From assembly GCF_006149005.1 (NCBI RefSeq), contig NZ_VBSL01000005.1:124338-188337 (forward strand): a stretch of 64,000 nucleotides of DNA, written 5' to 3'. Under the pieces are notes generated by a model. It was not told the DNA's origin and ran no database searches. It saw nothing but the letters and a program-made list of their open reading frames with translations. The translations under genes and the position numbers were made by a program. Below are positions 1 through 8,214 of the stretch, piece by piece; the first letter of the stretch is position 1, and each line of letters begins with the position of its first letter. Source of the stretch: Larkinella sp. C7 (lineage in GTDB: Bacteria; Bacteroidota; Bacteroidia; Cytophagales; Spirosomataceae).

Positions 1-524
1 ACGGCCAAACGTTGACGGAACTCGCCCCCGGTCATGTCACCCTCGTAGTCGTGCCGGATCTGCGGAATTTGAAAGACGTAAACCGGTTTGAACCCCGGGT
101 TGATCTGAATACTTTGAGCGCAATTGCCCAATTCCTGCAACACCGGGCGGGCAAACCGGTCACAATTCAGGTCACCAACCCCCGCTACGAACGGGTGAAA
201 CTTCGCTTTCAGGTGGCCTTCCGCCCCGGTTTTGAGCCTGCAGTCTACAAGAAAGTGCTCCAGCAGGATCTGATTGCCTACCTGACGCCCTGGGCGTTCA
301 ATGCGCAGGCCGAAATTGCTTTCGGAGGAACGATTTACAAAAGCACCCTCCTCTACTTTATGGAACGAAGAGATTACGTGGCGTTTGTCACGGAACTGAA
401 AATGCAGCATTTCGTGGGCGACACCAGCACCGGGGAAGACCAGGAAATCATTATGGCATCAGACGCCAGGGCGGTTTTGACCTCTTTCAGCGCGCATGAA
501 ATAAACGACTTTACGGGCTGTTAA
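1..524 (+). CDS. Baseplate J-like protein of an extracellular contractile injection system (3' end only)
   Basis: The frame is open from the first base (codons in phase with position 3), so the gene starts before the window and only the last 174 or so residues are visible. The remaining part reads like the C-terminal domain of gp47/baseplate J proteins: a strand-rich segment 'VTLVVVPDLRN', then 'IQVTNPRYERVKLRFQVAF', then 'LIAYLTPWAF'. In contractile injection systems this protein (Afp11 type) forms the baseplate wedge that joins spike and sheath. It is followed after 16 bases by an Afp12-like gene on the same strand, and tape-measure, effector and ATPase genes come next, which supports the eCIS assignment. 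The family call rests on motif resemblance and strong context. Confidence 0.85.
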   Translation, partial: GQTLTELAPGHVTLVVVPDLRNLKDVNRFEPRVDLNTLSAIAQFLQHRAGKPVTIQVTNPRYERVKLRFQVAFRPGFEPAVYKKVLQQDLIAYLTPWAFNAQAEIAFGGTIYKSTLLYFMERRDYVAFVTELKMQHFVGDTSTGEDQEIIMASDARAVLTSFSAHEINDFTGC

Positions 525-540
525 GGCCCACCACCGACCG

Positions 541-3240
541 ATGACCACCGCTTCCATCACGATATCGCCCGCTCCTCCCCTGCAACCGGCCTCCGATTAT
601 GCGGCCCTGCGCGAAGCCGGATTGGCCTACATCGAACGCTATGCAAGCGCAAACTGGACGGACTACAACACCCACGATCCCGGCATTACGCTGCTGGAAC
701 TGCTGTGCTACGCGATTACCGACCTGAGCCTCAGGACCTCACTGGACATGAAAGACCTCCTGGCGTCGTCGTTCGGCAGTGGGGAAGCGATGCAGGCGAG
801 TTTCGTAACAGCCGGGAAAGCCCTGCCGACCAGCCCGGTTTCGGACCTGGATTACCGCAAACTCTTCATCGACGTCGAGGGCGTCCGGAATGCCTGGCTC
901 GAACCGGCTCCGAAAACCGTTTTTGTGAATTGTCAGGCTAAAAGCGGGGAAGCCCAGCTTGCTTACCACCCTTTTCCGGGGTTTTTGCCCAATAACCAGA
1001 CTTCGTTTGCACTGAAAGGGCTCTACGACATTCAGGTGGATTTCGATCCTTTTTTCATTCAGCAGCAGGTGCGGGCCGGGGCGTTTGCAGATGAAACGGC
1101 GGGCCATCAGGCGGTTTTAAAAAAGGTGCGGGAAACGTACCTCGCCAACCGAAATCTGTGTGAAGATGTGATCACGATCGGCGCGGTGCCGGTGCAATAC
1201 GTCATGTTCTGCGCCGACATCGGGTTGGACAATGAAGCCAACGTCAGCGAGGTCTACGCCGAAATTCTGTTCCGCGTTCAGGACTACCTGGCTCCGGCGG
1301 TCCGGCGGTATTCACTAACAGAACGGCAGAACCATACCGACGCGGACGGAAACCGGCTGACGACCGACCAGATTTTTGACAGCCCCCGGCTGGCAAACGG
1401 GTTTATCGACGACGACGAACTGGAACAATCGGAGCGACGCACCCGGGTGTATGCTTCCGACCTGATCAATCTCATCATGAGCGTCCGGGGCGTGAAAGAC
1501 GTCAGGAAGGTGTTGATGAACAAGTGGAAAGCGGGCGATGCCTGTCTGAGCGGCCCTCCCCTTGCCAACGGCGAACAACGCTGGTGTCTGCACATCGATC
1601 CGCTCCATCAGCCGCAGCTCTGTGCCGAAAACGTCGCCCTCTCGTTTTTTAAGGATATTATTCCGGTTGGCAGCCTGCGGGATAAAACGGCGGCATTGAG
1701 CCGGTTTCAGGAATTGCAGGATAAAGCATACCGGGAAAACCGCAAAACCGTGGACGATCTGCCGGTACCGGCTGGTGAACTGTATGACCTGAAAGCCTAC
1801 TCGTCCATCGCCAATGACCTCCCGCAAAACTACGGCGTCGGGCGGTTTGGACTACCGGCCTCTGCTTCGGCCGAACGCCAGGCGCAGGCCCGCCAACTGA
1901 AGGCGTATCTGCTTTTTTTTGATCAGATGCTGGCCAATTACCAGGCACAGCTCGCCAATCTGAAATCGTTTTTCAGCGCCGACCAGGACGCCCGGACCTA
2001 TTTCGGACAACCGGTTACGGAACTGGCCGGGATTGAAGAACTGTATGTCGACCCCGCGGGCGTATCCGACACCATCGATACCGTGCTGGCGAAACTGGAA
2101 GATTTTGAGGACAATCCCGTTCGGAAAAACCGCTTCCTGGATCATCTGTTGGCCCGGTTTGCCGAAAATTTCAACGATTACGCGCTCCTGATGCATTCTC
2201 TGTTCGGGGAGCGGGGAAGCGAAGAGATTTTAGAGGACAAGGTTCATTTTATCCGGGAATACGGCGAAATCTTCCGCTCGAAAGCCTATGATTATTGTAA
2301 GCCGGCCTGGAAAACCGAAAACGTCGCGGGCATGACGCGCCGGCTCGCCCGGCTGACGGGTATTCGCGGAAACAATTACCAGACACACGCAGCCTCTGCG
2401 GTGACTGTGATGACCGCTTTTTCTTCGGTTGAAAACCCCGCCTTGTTCCGATTTCAACTGAAATCACCGGAAAACGACACCCAGTACCTCGTCTCGACGA
2501 CCGAATTTGACAGCGTGGAACGAGCCGAAAAGGCGATGAAAACCGCTTTTCAGAAAGTGCCCGCCAAAGGCCGTTTCAGGCTGGAAACCGTCGGCAACCG
2601 CTTTACCTACGCCTTGCTCGACCCGGTAAACCAGCCGATTGCCCGGTGTCCGCGAACGTTTTCGTCGCGAAAAGAGGCCGATCAGGATCTTGAAACCGCC
2701 CTTGAAATTCTGATTTACAGCGGAGAAGCCCTGTTTCTGGTTGAACACAGCCTGCTCCGACCAAAAACAGACCCGTCGGATGCGTGGATGACGGTCTGCG
2801 TGGAGCCCGGTTGTGAGCACTGCGAACCACTCGACCCGTATAGCTACCGGGTGAGTATCGTGTTGCCCGGTTACACCATGCGGTTTCGCAACATCGACTA
2901 CCGCCGGTATATCGAAAACCTGATTCGCTCGGAACTCCCCGCCCACGTGCTGGCCCGCATCTGCTGGGTGAGCCGCGAACAGTTGCACCATTTCGAGGAA
3001 GTTTATCAACCGTGGCTCGACGCCCAGGCAGCCAGCTGCGCGGACCCAACACTGACCAACGACAAAACAAAAGCGTTAATCGACCGACTGGAACACCCTG
3101 ACTTTCACACGATTTACGAAACGGGTGTGCTCCATGATTGTGACAACGAAGACGAAGAAACCCCGATCATTCTGAACCGTACGGCCCTGGGTACGCTACC
3201 CCTGTCCAAACCGGAAGACCCTCCAACCCCCGACTCCTAA
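541..3240 (+). CDS. eCIS baseplate protein, Afp12-like
   Basis: An 899-residue protein without signal peptide. The N-terminus carries 'WTDYNTHDPGITLLELLCYA' (about residues 39-58), a hallmark of baseplate J/Afp12-like proteins of phage-tail-like particles. The middle is a long mixed region ('LKAYLLFFDQMLANYQAQLA' near residue 450), and a Cys-bearing stretch 'CVEPGCEHCEP' lies near residue 757. In known particles Afp11 and Afp12 homologues together build the wedge ring of the baseplate. The gene starts at an ATG 16 bases after the preceding baseplate J gene and ends 4 bases before the next ATG, so the three are one transcription unit. Its length is within the broad range seen for Bacteroidota eCIS wedge proteins, as far as I can judge without alignment. 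Confidence 0.85.
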   Translation: MTTASITISPAPPLQPASDYAALREAGLAYIERYASANWTDYNTHDPGITLLELLCYAITDLSLRTSLDMKDLLASSFGSGEAMQASFVTAGKALPTSPVSDLDYRKLFIDVEGVRNAWLEPAPKTVFVNCQAKSGEAQLAYHPFPGFLPNNQTSFALKGLYDIQVDFDPFFIQQQVRAGAFADETAGHQAVLKKVRETYLANRNLCEDVITIGAVPVQYVMFCADIGLDNEANVSEVYAEILFRVQDYLAPAVRRYSLTERQNHTDADGNRLTTDQIFDSPRLANGFIDDDELEQSERRTRVYASDLINLIMSVRGVKDVRKVLMNKWKAGDACLSGPPLANGEQRWCLHIDPLHQPQLCAENVALSFFKDIIPVGSLRDKTAALSRFQELQDKAYRENRKTVDDLPVPAGELYDLKAYSSIANDLPQNYGVGRFGLPASASAERQAQARQLKAYLLFFDQMLANYQAQLANLKSFFSADQDARTYFGQPVTELAGIEELYVDPAGVSDTIDTVLAKLEDFEDNPVRKNRFLDHLLARFAENFNDYALLMHSLFGERGSEEILEDKVHFIREYGEIFRSKAYDYCKPAWKTENVAGMTRRLARLTGIRGNNYQTHAASAVTVMTAFSSVENPALFRFQLKSPENDTQYLVSTTEFDSVERAEKAMKTAFQKVPAKGRFRLETVGNRFTYALLDPVNQPIARCPRTFSSRKEADQDLETALEILIYSGEALFLVEHSLLRPKTDPSDAWMTVCVEPGCEHCEPLDPYSYRVSIVLPGYTMRFRNIDYRRYIENLIRSELPAHVLARICWVSREQLHHFEEVYQPWLDAQAASCADPTLTNDKTKALIDRLEHPDFHTIYETGVLHDCDNEDEETPIILNRTALGTLPLSKPEDPPTPDS

Positions 3241-3244
3241 CACC

Positions 3245-6200
3245 ATGGCGAATCCCTATTTTGACGAGGTATATCCGGCAACGGGCACCCAACACTTCGA
3301 TTTCAGCAAGTACGGACTGACCATTTTTCGGCCGGATTCCATTCTGACTGCCGAACAGTTAAATCTGTTGTTTGGCTTTTTGCTCAATCAGGAACAATTG
3401 ACCCGCACCCGGCTGCTGGGCGTTGGCGTGGTGTGCGGACTGAAACCCAGCCTGAATCCGAACAACACCATCACGGTTTCAGCGGGTTACGGCGTCACCA
3501 CCGACGGCGATTTGCTGAGCCTGGAAACGACGATTTACACAAAGGCGGTCGATTACGTCCTGACCGATCACCCGGATTACAAGCCCTTTGACGACAATCC
3601 GGGCTTGAGCCTCTGGGAACTATTTCCGACGGACTATACGAACAACACCCAAACGATCCGGCCCCTGACGGACCTTGATTTGTCGGATAAAGTAGTCGTT
3701 TTGTACCTGGAAAGTGAAGCGAAAAATGCCGACCAATGCACCGGTGTAGCCTGCGATGCGAAGGGGAAAGTGTTTTTGAATCAGCTTCGGGTGATGCTCG
3801 TCCGGAAGTCCGACGCCAATGCGTTGATTTCGACCAGTCTCCGCCAGGCAGCCGCTGCCTGCACCCGGCTACCGGTTCTGACCATGACGCGGGTGCGGCT
3901 CGACGACCGGCCTTATACGCCGTCGCTGCAACGGTTTCAGGTGTTTCTTCGCAGAACCGCCGTTCGACTTGCGGACGGTTTGCGCGATGCCTATGAACTG
4001 ATCCGGGCGGTTGATCCGGCCAACCTCACGGCCATGACCGCTCCGACAAACACCTTGCTGGCACTGACGCGCAAGGTCAGTGCCAATTACAAAAGCCAGT
4101 ATGTGTACGACTGGCTGAAGGATTTGCACGACGCCTACACGGAGTTTCGCGAAGCGACCTGCCATTGGCTGGTGGCGTGTATGCCCCTGAACGACTCGTT
4201 TCCGAAGCATTTGCTGGCGGGTGAACTGGTCACCGAACCGGGTCTTGGCCAACCACAATTCCGGCACGAATGGATCCGGTCGCAGGCCGTTGCTCCCGCA
4301 GCGGATTCGCGCCGGAAAGCCTTCTGGCTGTATCAGCGAATCCTTAAGATGATCGAGCTGTTCGATGTCCCCGAGATCCGTTTCGACCGGTTTTCCATCA
4401 AAGGCCGTGGCACCGTCACCACACTGATCTCCCTAAAAATCACGCCCGATCCTTATCGGAAATCGCCGATCGACCAGCGGGCGATGCCGTTTTATTACCA
4501 ACCGGCCATGCGCGCGTTCTGGAGTTACGAGCAGCACAAACACGGCCGGACCGGGTTCATTCACTCCTATCACCGACCCCAGCCGGCACTGCCCGAAATC
4601 CAGAATCCGTTTGCCTATGCCCTCGAAACCTACCCGTTTTACCGCATCGAAGGGTTTGTTGGCGCCGGAGTTTTGACCACGCTGAACGAAATTTTATCCC
4701 AGCGACGCACCCACAACCTGGCGTTCGATGTGCTGGCGCTAAGAGCCGATGCCGACCAGTTGTTGATCACGCAGGATCAGCCGTTCGACTTTGCCGATCT
4801 GACGGCTGATTTCGAAGATCTTCAAGCGCAGATTCTTTGCCACGTCCCCGAAGTGGACGGCAAAATCCCGCCATTCGACCTCGCGCTCCCAATGACTCCG
4901 GCCATCTTCCGGGTTAGGTGGTCCAATTATCAACTCATTGTAAGTCGGTTCGCAGGGCAGCGAGCCGCCATGTGTATTCTGGCCAAACTGCCCTTGTTGC
5001 AAAAATTGAAGGATGCGTACGAAAAACGAAAAGCCGCTTTTGAAGCCAACCTGACGTTTGGGCCGTTTCTGCTGAACCATCCGGGTCTGGAACACGGCGC
5101 GGGCGTGCCGCCGGGCGGAACGTTTGTGCTGGTTTATAAAAATCCGGGAATTGTACGAAAGGACGTTTTGCTAAAAAAGGGAGGTGAATCCATCGTGGTG
5201 GCCGATTTTTACCTGCCCTACCGCTGCTGCGGCTCCGGGAACGGCGTGCAGTTCGTCCTGCCCGAACCACCGCCAACCGTCGAAATGCGGGATTCTTTCT
5301 GCCTGAATTCGCCAAAAGAGAAAATCGACGTCTCGCCCGAAACCGGCTCGTTCGACAGCCCACTGGTCACGAAAGAAGACGGGGCTTTCTTCTTCAATCC
5401 GACGGCGGTTGGTACGCACAAGCTAACCTATACGGTGTCAAACCGGGCTCCGGTTTTCGTTGAAGTGCGGGTGCTGCCTTTGCCAATGGCATCGTTCAGT
5501 GTAAACTTGCTGAGTTATAATGAAGTGAAAATTTCCTATCAATATACCGATGCCAGGGAGCTGATTTTTAGTTACGGAGATGAAACTCAGGATAAAATTA
5601 AGGTAAATGGCAGTGGTAAAGGTGAAATACAACACAAATTCCAGTTCAACGAGGATTCGAAACGATTTATTGTGAAAGTAACCGCTACCAATGGAATCTG
5701 CGATCAGGGAGAGCCTTTCTCGATGCCAATGTTGCTGGAACGTCCCATAACGCTGGACCTACGAAAAACCCTCTGTCTCAATGCGCCAAAAGAAAAAATC
5801 ACTGTTTCACCCGATACTGGCTCGTTCGACAGCCCGCTGGTCACGAAGGAAGGAAATACTTTTTTCTTCAACCCAACGGAGGTTGGTACGCATAAACTAA
5901 TTTATAGGATACCAAACCGTATGTCGGTATCCACCGAGGTGCAGGTGCTACCATTAGGTACGGCCTCTTTCGCCCACGAGATTACCAATAGAGGAGAAGT
6001 TACGTTTACGTACACTTCCGCCAATGCCGTCGAGATCGTTCTGGACTTTGGCGATGGATCGCCCACGGAAAGCATCCTCGTGAAAGAAAAAAAACAGGGC
6101 CAAACCAAGCATTTTTATAAGCTTAAGGAAGATGGCTCCGGTGAGTTTGAGGCAAAACTGACGGCAAAAAATGGGAACTGTGATCCGACCCAGCCATTCT

Positions 6201-6733
6201 CCCAGAAAATTGTGTTTAAACCCCGTGTTCCAGTAACATTGGATGTCCCTGCCATCCTGTGTTTTGACAAGGACAAGGCGCAGACCATCAAGGTATCTCC
6301 GAAAGGAGGTCTTTTATCTTCCCCCAAACTTCAAATCGACGCCACCGGCAAGTTCTTTCCAAATGCTGAAGGAAGTCATACCATCACCTACAAACTTGAT
6401 CAGGAAGACCCGGTTACGGCCAAAGTATTCGTACTGCCCGCATCCTTTCAATGGAAACCCGATGAGTTAAATATGCCGGTTACGGTTTTGACGCCACCCG
6501 ATTCCATTTCCTATGAGTGGTTCCTGAACGACAAACCGCTTATCCTGAAAGAAACGAAACCGGTCGGCAGAGGGATGAGTACGTTGCTATTTTCAAATAT
6601 AGACCGGCTCATTCAATGGAATGGTCTTAACAACCGATTGACACTCGTCTTCAAGCAGCAAAGCTCGCCCGACGCAAGACCGGTTGAAATCTGTAATCGA
6701 ATTACGAAAGAATGGGTAGGCTCTTTTTTGTAA
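3245..6733 (+). CDS. Large eCIS tail/baseplate-associated protein with three C-terminal Ig/PKD-like repeats
   Basis: 1162 residues, no signal peptide. Residues about 1-120 include 'GVGVVCGLKPSLN' followed by 'ITVSAGYGVTTDGDLLSLET', a pattern seen in phage-tail and baseplate accessory proteins. From about residue 675 there are three related units of roughly 160 residues: 'KIDVSPETGSFDSPLVTK', 'KITVSPDTGSFDSPLVTK' and the weaker 'TIKVSPKGGLLSSPKL', each followed by 'GTHKLTYTV'-like strands and a PKD-like 'FGDGSP' or 'YGDETQ' loop. These are beta-sandwich repeats, so an exposed fibre or receptor-binding role is my inference. Base composition falls in the repeat part: hand counts of 60-base lines give 60% GC at 5041, 38% at 5521 and 32% at 5581. 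It sits between the wedge and tape-measure genes of the operon. The exact family is not recognised. Confidence 0.7.
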   Translation: MANPYFDEVYPATGTQHFDFSKYGLTIFRPDSILTAEQLNLLFGFLLNQEQLTRTRLLGVGVVCGLKPSLNPNNTITVSAGYGVTTDGDLLSLETTIYTKAVDYVLTDHPDYKPFDDNPGLSLWELFPTDYTNNTQTIRPLTDLDLSDKVVVLYLESEAKNADQCTGVACDAKGKVFLNQLRVMLVRKSDANALISTSLRQAAAACTRLPVLTMTRVRLDDRPYTPSLQRFQVFLRRTAVRLADGLRDAYELIRAVDPANLTAMTAPTNTLLALTRKVSANYKSQYVYDWLKDLHDAYTEFREATCHWLVACMPLNDSFPKHLLAGELVTEPGLGQPQFRHEWIRSQAVAPAADSRRKAFWLYQRILKMIELFDVPEIRFDRFSIKGRGTVTTLISLKITPDPYRKSPIDQRAMPFYYQPAMRAFWSYEQHKHGRTGFIHSYHRPQPALPEIQNPFAYALETYPFYRIEGFVGAGVLTTLNEILSQRRTHNLAFDVLALRADADQLLITQDQPFDFADLTADFEDLQAQILCHVPEVDGKIPPFDLALPMTPAIFRVRWSNYQLIVSRFAGQRAAMCILAKLPLLQKLKDAYEKRKAAFEANLTFGPFLLNHPGLEHGAGVPPGGTFVLVYKNPGIVRKDVLLKKGGESIVVADFYLPYRCCGSGNGVQFVLPEPPPTVEMRDSFCLNSPKEKIDVSPETGSFDSPLVTKEDGAFFFNPTAVGTHKLTYTVSNRAPVFVEVRVLPLPMASFSVNLLSYNEVKISYQYTDARELIFSYGDETQDKIKVNGSGKGEIQHKFQFNEDSKRFIVKVTATNGICDQGEPFSMPMLLERPITLDLRKTLCLNAPKEKITVSPDTGSFDSPLVTKEGNTFFFNPTEVGTHKLIYRIPNRMSVSTEVQVLPLGTASFAHEITNRGEVTFTYTSANAVEIVLDFGDGSPTESILVKEKKQGQTKHFYKLKEDGSGEFEAKLTAKNGNCDPTQPFSQKIVFKPRVPVTLDVPAILCFDKDKAQTIKVSPKGGLLSSPKLQIDATGKFFPNAEGSHTITYKLDQEDPVTAKVFVLPASFQWKPDELNMPVTVLTPPDSISYEWFLNDKPLILKETKPVGRGMSTLLFSNIDRLIQWNGLNNRLTLVFKQQSSPDARPVEICNRITKEWVGSFL

Positions 6734-6750
6734 CCTAAAGAATATCTTAC

Positions 6751-8214
6751 TTGAACGATTTCCAATCCCATATCATCCAGCGCCAAACCGTCCGGTTGCA
6801 CCTCCGCGAGCAGGCGGATAGCTGGGCTGTGCAGGAACGGGCGGGCCGAATCCTCCGGCAAACGGACCTGTTAACGGCCCTCGATGCGGTGCTGTCGGCC
6901 TTCGGTTCGGCGGATGAATGGATCGAACTGGAACGGGTCGAGGTGGATTTGGGCGTGCTGTCGACAGCCGGTTTTGAGGAACAGATTATCCGGAACCTGC
7001 CGGATTTACTCCTTCGGCAACTGGCTGAGCGGGTCCCGGAAGTTCGCTTTCACCACCCGAAAACCGCCGTTCGAAAAACCGGGGAGGTGGTCTTCGAAAC
7101 GCTCCTCTATTTTCTGGAGACGGGGTTGCTCCCATCCACCACGCTCTGGCCCGAATCGAATCCGGCCTTTGAACAGCCGATTTGGTCCGTCCTGTCGAGC
7201 CTGAATACCCCGCAAAAAGAAACGCTACGGGCGGTTCTGGTTCATCCCGCAACCCGGTTTCGGTTGGTAAACCAGTTTTCGGAAGATGTACTGGCTGCGG
7301 TTTTCCGGGCATTGGGTTCCGGTCAGGAATCCGTGAGTCTGCGGTTGCTGAAGCATTTGCAGACCTGGCGCAACAGGCTCCCGGCGAGTCACTACCGGGC
7401 GTTGCTGATTGCCTTGACCGAAAAAACCGTCCAGGACCCGGAAGCGGTTTTACAAGCCCTCGAAAACCGCTGGGCCCACAGCAAACCGTCCGACCCGGCG
7501 TTCCAGGTGGCTCTCGAACTCCTTCTTCCTGCGTTTCAACAACCGGACTTCAAGTCGGGCAATTCCCTACCGGGCCCACAGGACTTAGGAAATCAGGTAT
7601 CCAAAAACGATCCCGAAATTGCAAAAAGCACGTCCAACAGGGCTACTTCAGATACTCTGAGCGAAACCCGGCGGAAATCATCGTCCGAAGTTCCCGCCGA
7701 TGCGTTTTTTTACGTTCGACATGCGGGCGTCGTGTTGCTTCACCCCTTCCTGCGGTTTTGTTTCGAAGCCTGTGGCTGGACGCAGGATGCGGTTTTCAGA
7801 GATGCGGAAAGTCAGGAAAAAGCCCTGACCATGTTGCATTTTCTGGCAACCGGCGAACCTACGGCGGCCGAATACGACCTGTTGCTGCCTAAATTACTCT
7901 GCGAAATGCCCTGGAATTCGCCTGTTTCCGGAAAAATCAGCTTGACCGATGCCGAACAGGAAGAAGGCATCGGTTTGCTGAATGCGGCCATCGGGCATTG
8001 GGCGGTTTTGAAAAATACATCACCCGACGGGTTGCGCGACGGTTTTCTGCAGCGGGAGGGAAAGCTGGTGCTCCTGCCGAATGGGCTGTGGGAATTGACG
8101 GTTGAGTCGAAGGCGCAGGATATTCTTCTGGATCGTTTGCCGGTCGGTTGGGGAGTCGGCACGGTTTTGCTCCCGTGGATGAAAAAACAACTGACGGTTA
8201 ACTGGGTATCATGA
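6751..8214 (+). CDS. Contractile injection system tape-measure protein
   Basis: 487 residues, starting with a TTG 17 bases after the preceding stop. The N-terminus 'HIIQRQTVRLHLREQ' followed by 'IELERVEVDLGVL' and the C-terminal block ('VVLLHPFLRFCFEACGW', 'LLLPKLLCEMPWNSPV', 'EEGIGLLNAAIGHWAVLK', 'GLRDGFLQREGKLVLL', 'DILLDRLPVGWGV', ending 'LPWMKKQLTVNW') match the CIS_TMP family, the Afp14-type protein that sets tube length. A Ser/Thr-rich linker near residues 270-315 separates the two conserved parts. The stop overlaps the start of the effector gene (ATGA), suggesting translational coupling of tape measure and cargo. Confidence 0.9.
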   Translation: MNDFQSHIIQRQTVRLHLREQADSWAVQERAGRILRQTDLLTALDAVLSAFGSADEWIELERVEVDLGVLSTAGFEEQIIRNLPDLLLRQLAERVPEVRFHHPKTAVRKTGEVVFETLLYFLETGLLPSTTLWPESNPAFEQPIWSVLSSLNTPQKETLRAVLVHPATRFRLVNQFSEDVLAAVFRALGSGQESVSLRLLKHLQTWRNRLPASHYRALLIALTEKTVQDPEAVLQALENRWAHSKPSDPAFQVALELLLPAFQQPDFKSGNSLPGPQDLGNQVSKNDPEIAKSTSNRATSDTLSETRRKSSSEVPADAFFYVRHAGVVLLHPFLRFCFEACGWTQDAVFRDAESQEKALTMLHFLATGEPTAAEYDLLLPKLLCEMPWNSPVSGKISLTDAEQEEGIGLLNAAIGHWAVLKNTSPDGLRDGFLQREGKLVLLPNGLWELTVESKAQDILLDRLPVGWGVGTVLLPWMKKQLTVNWVS

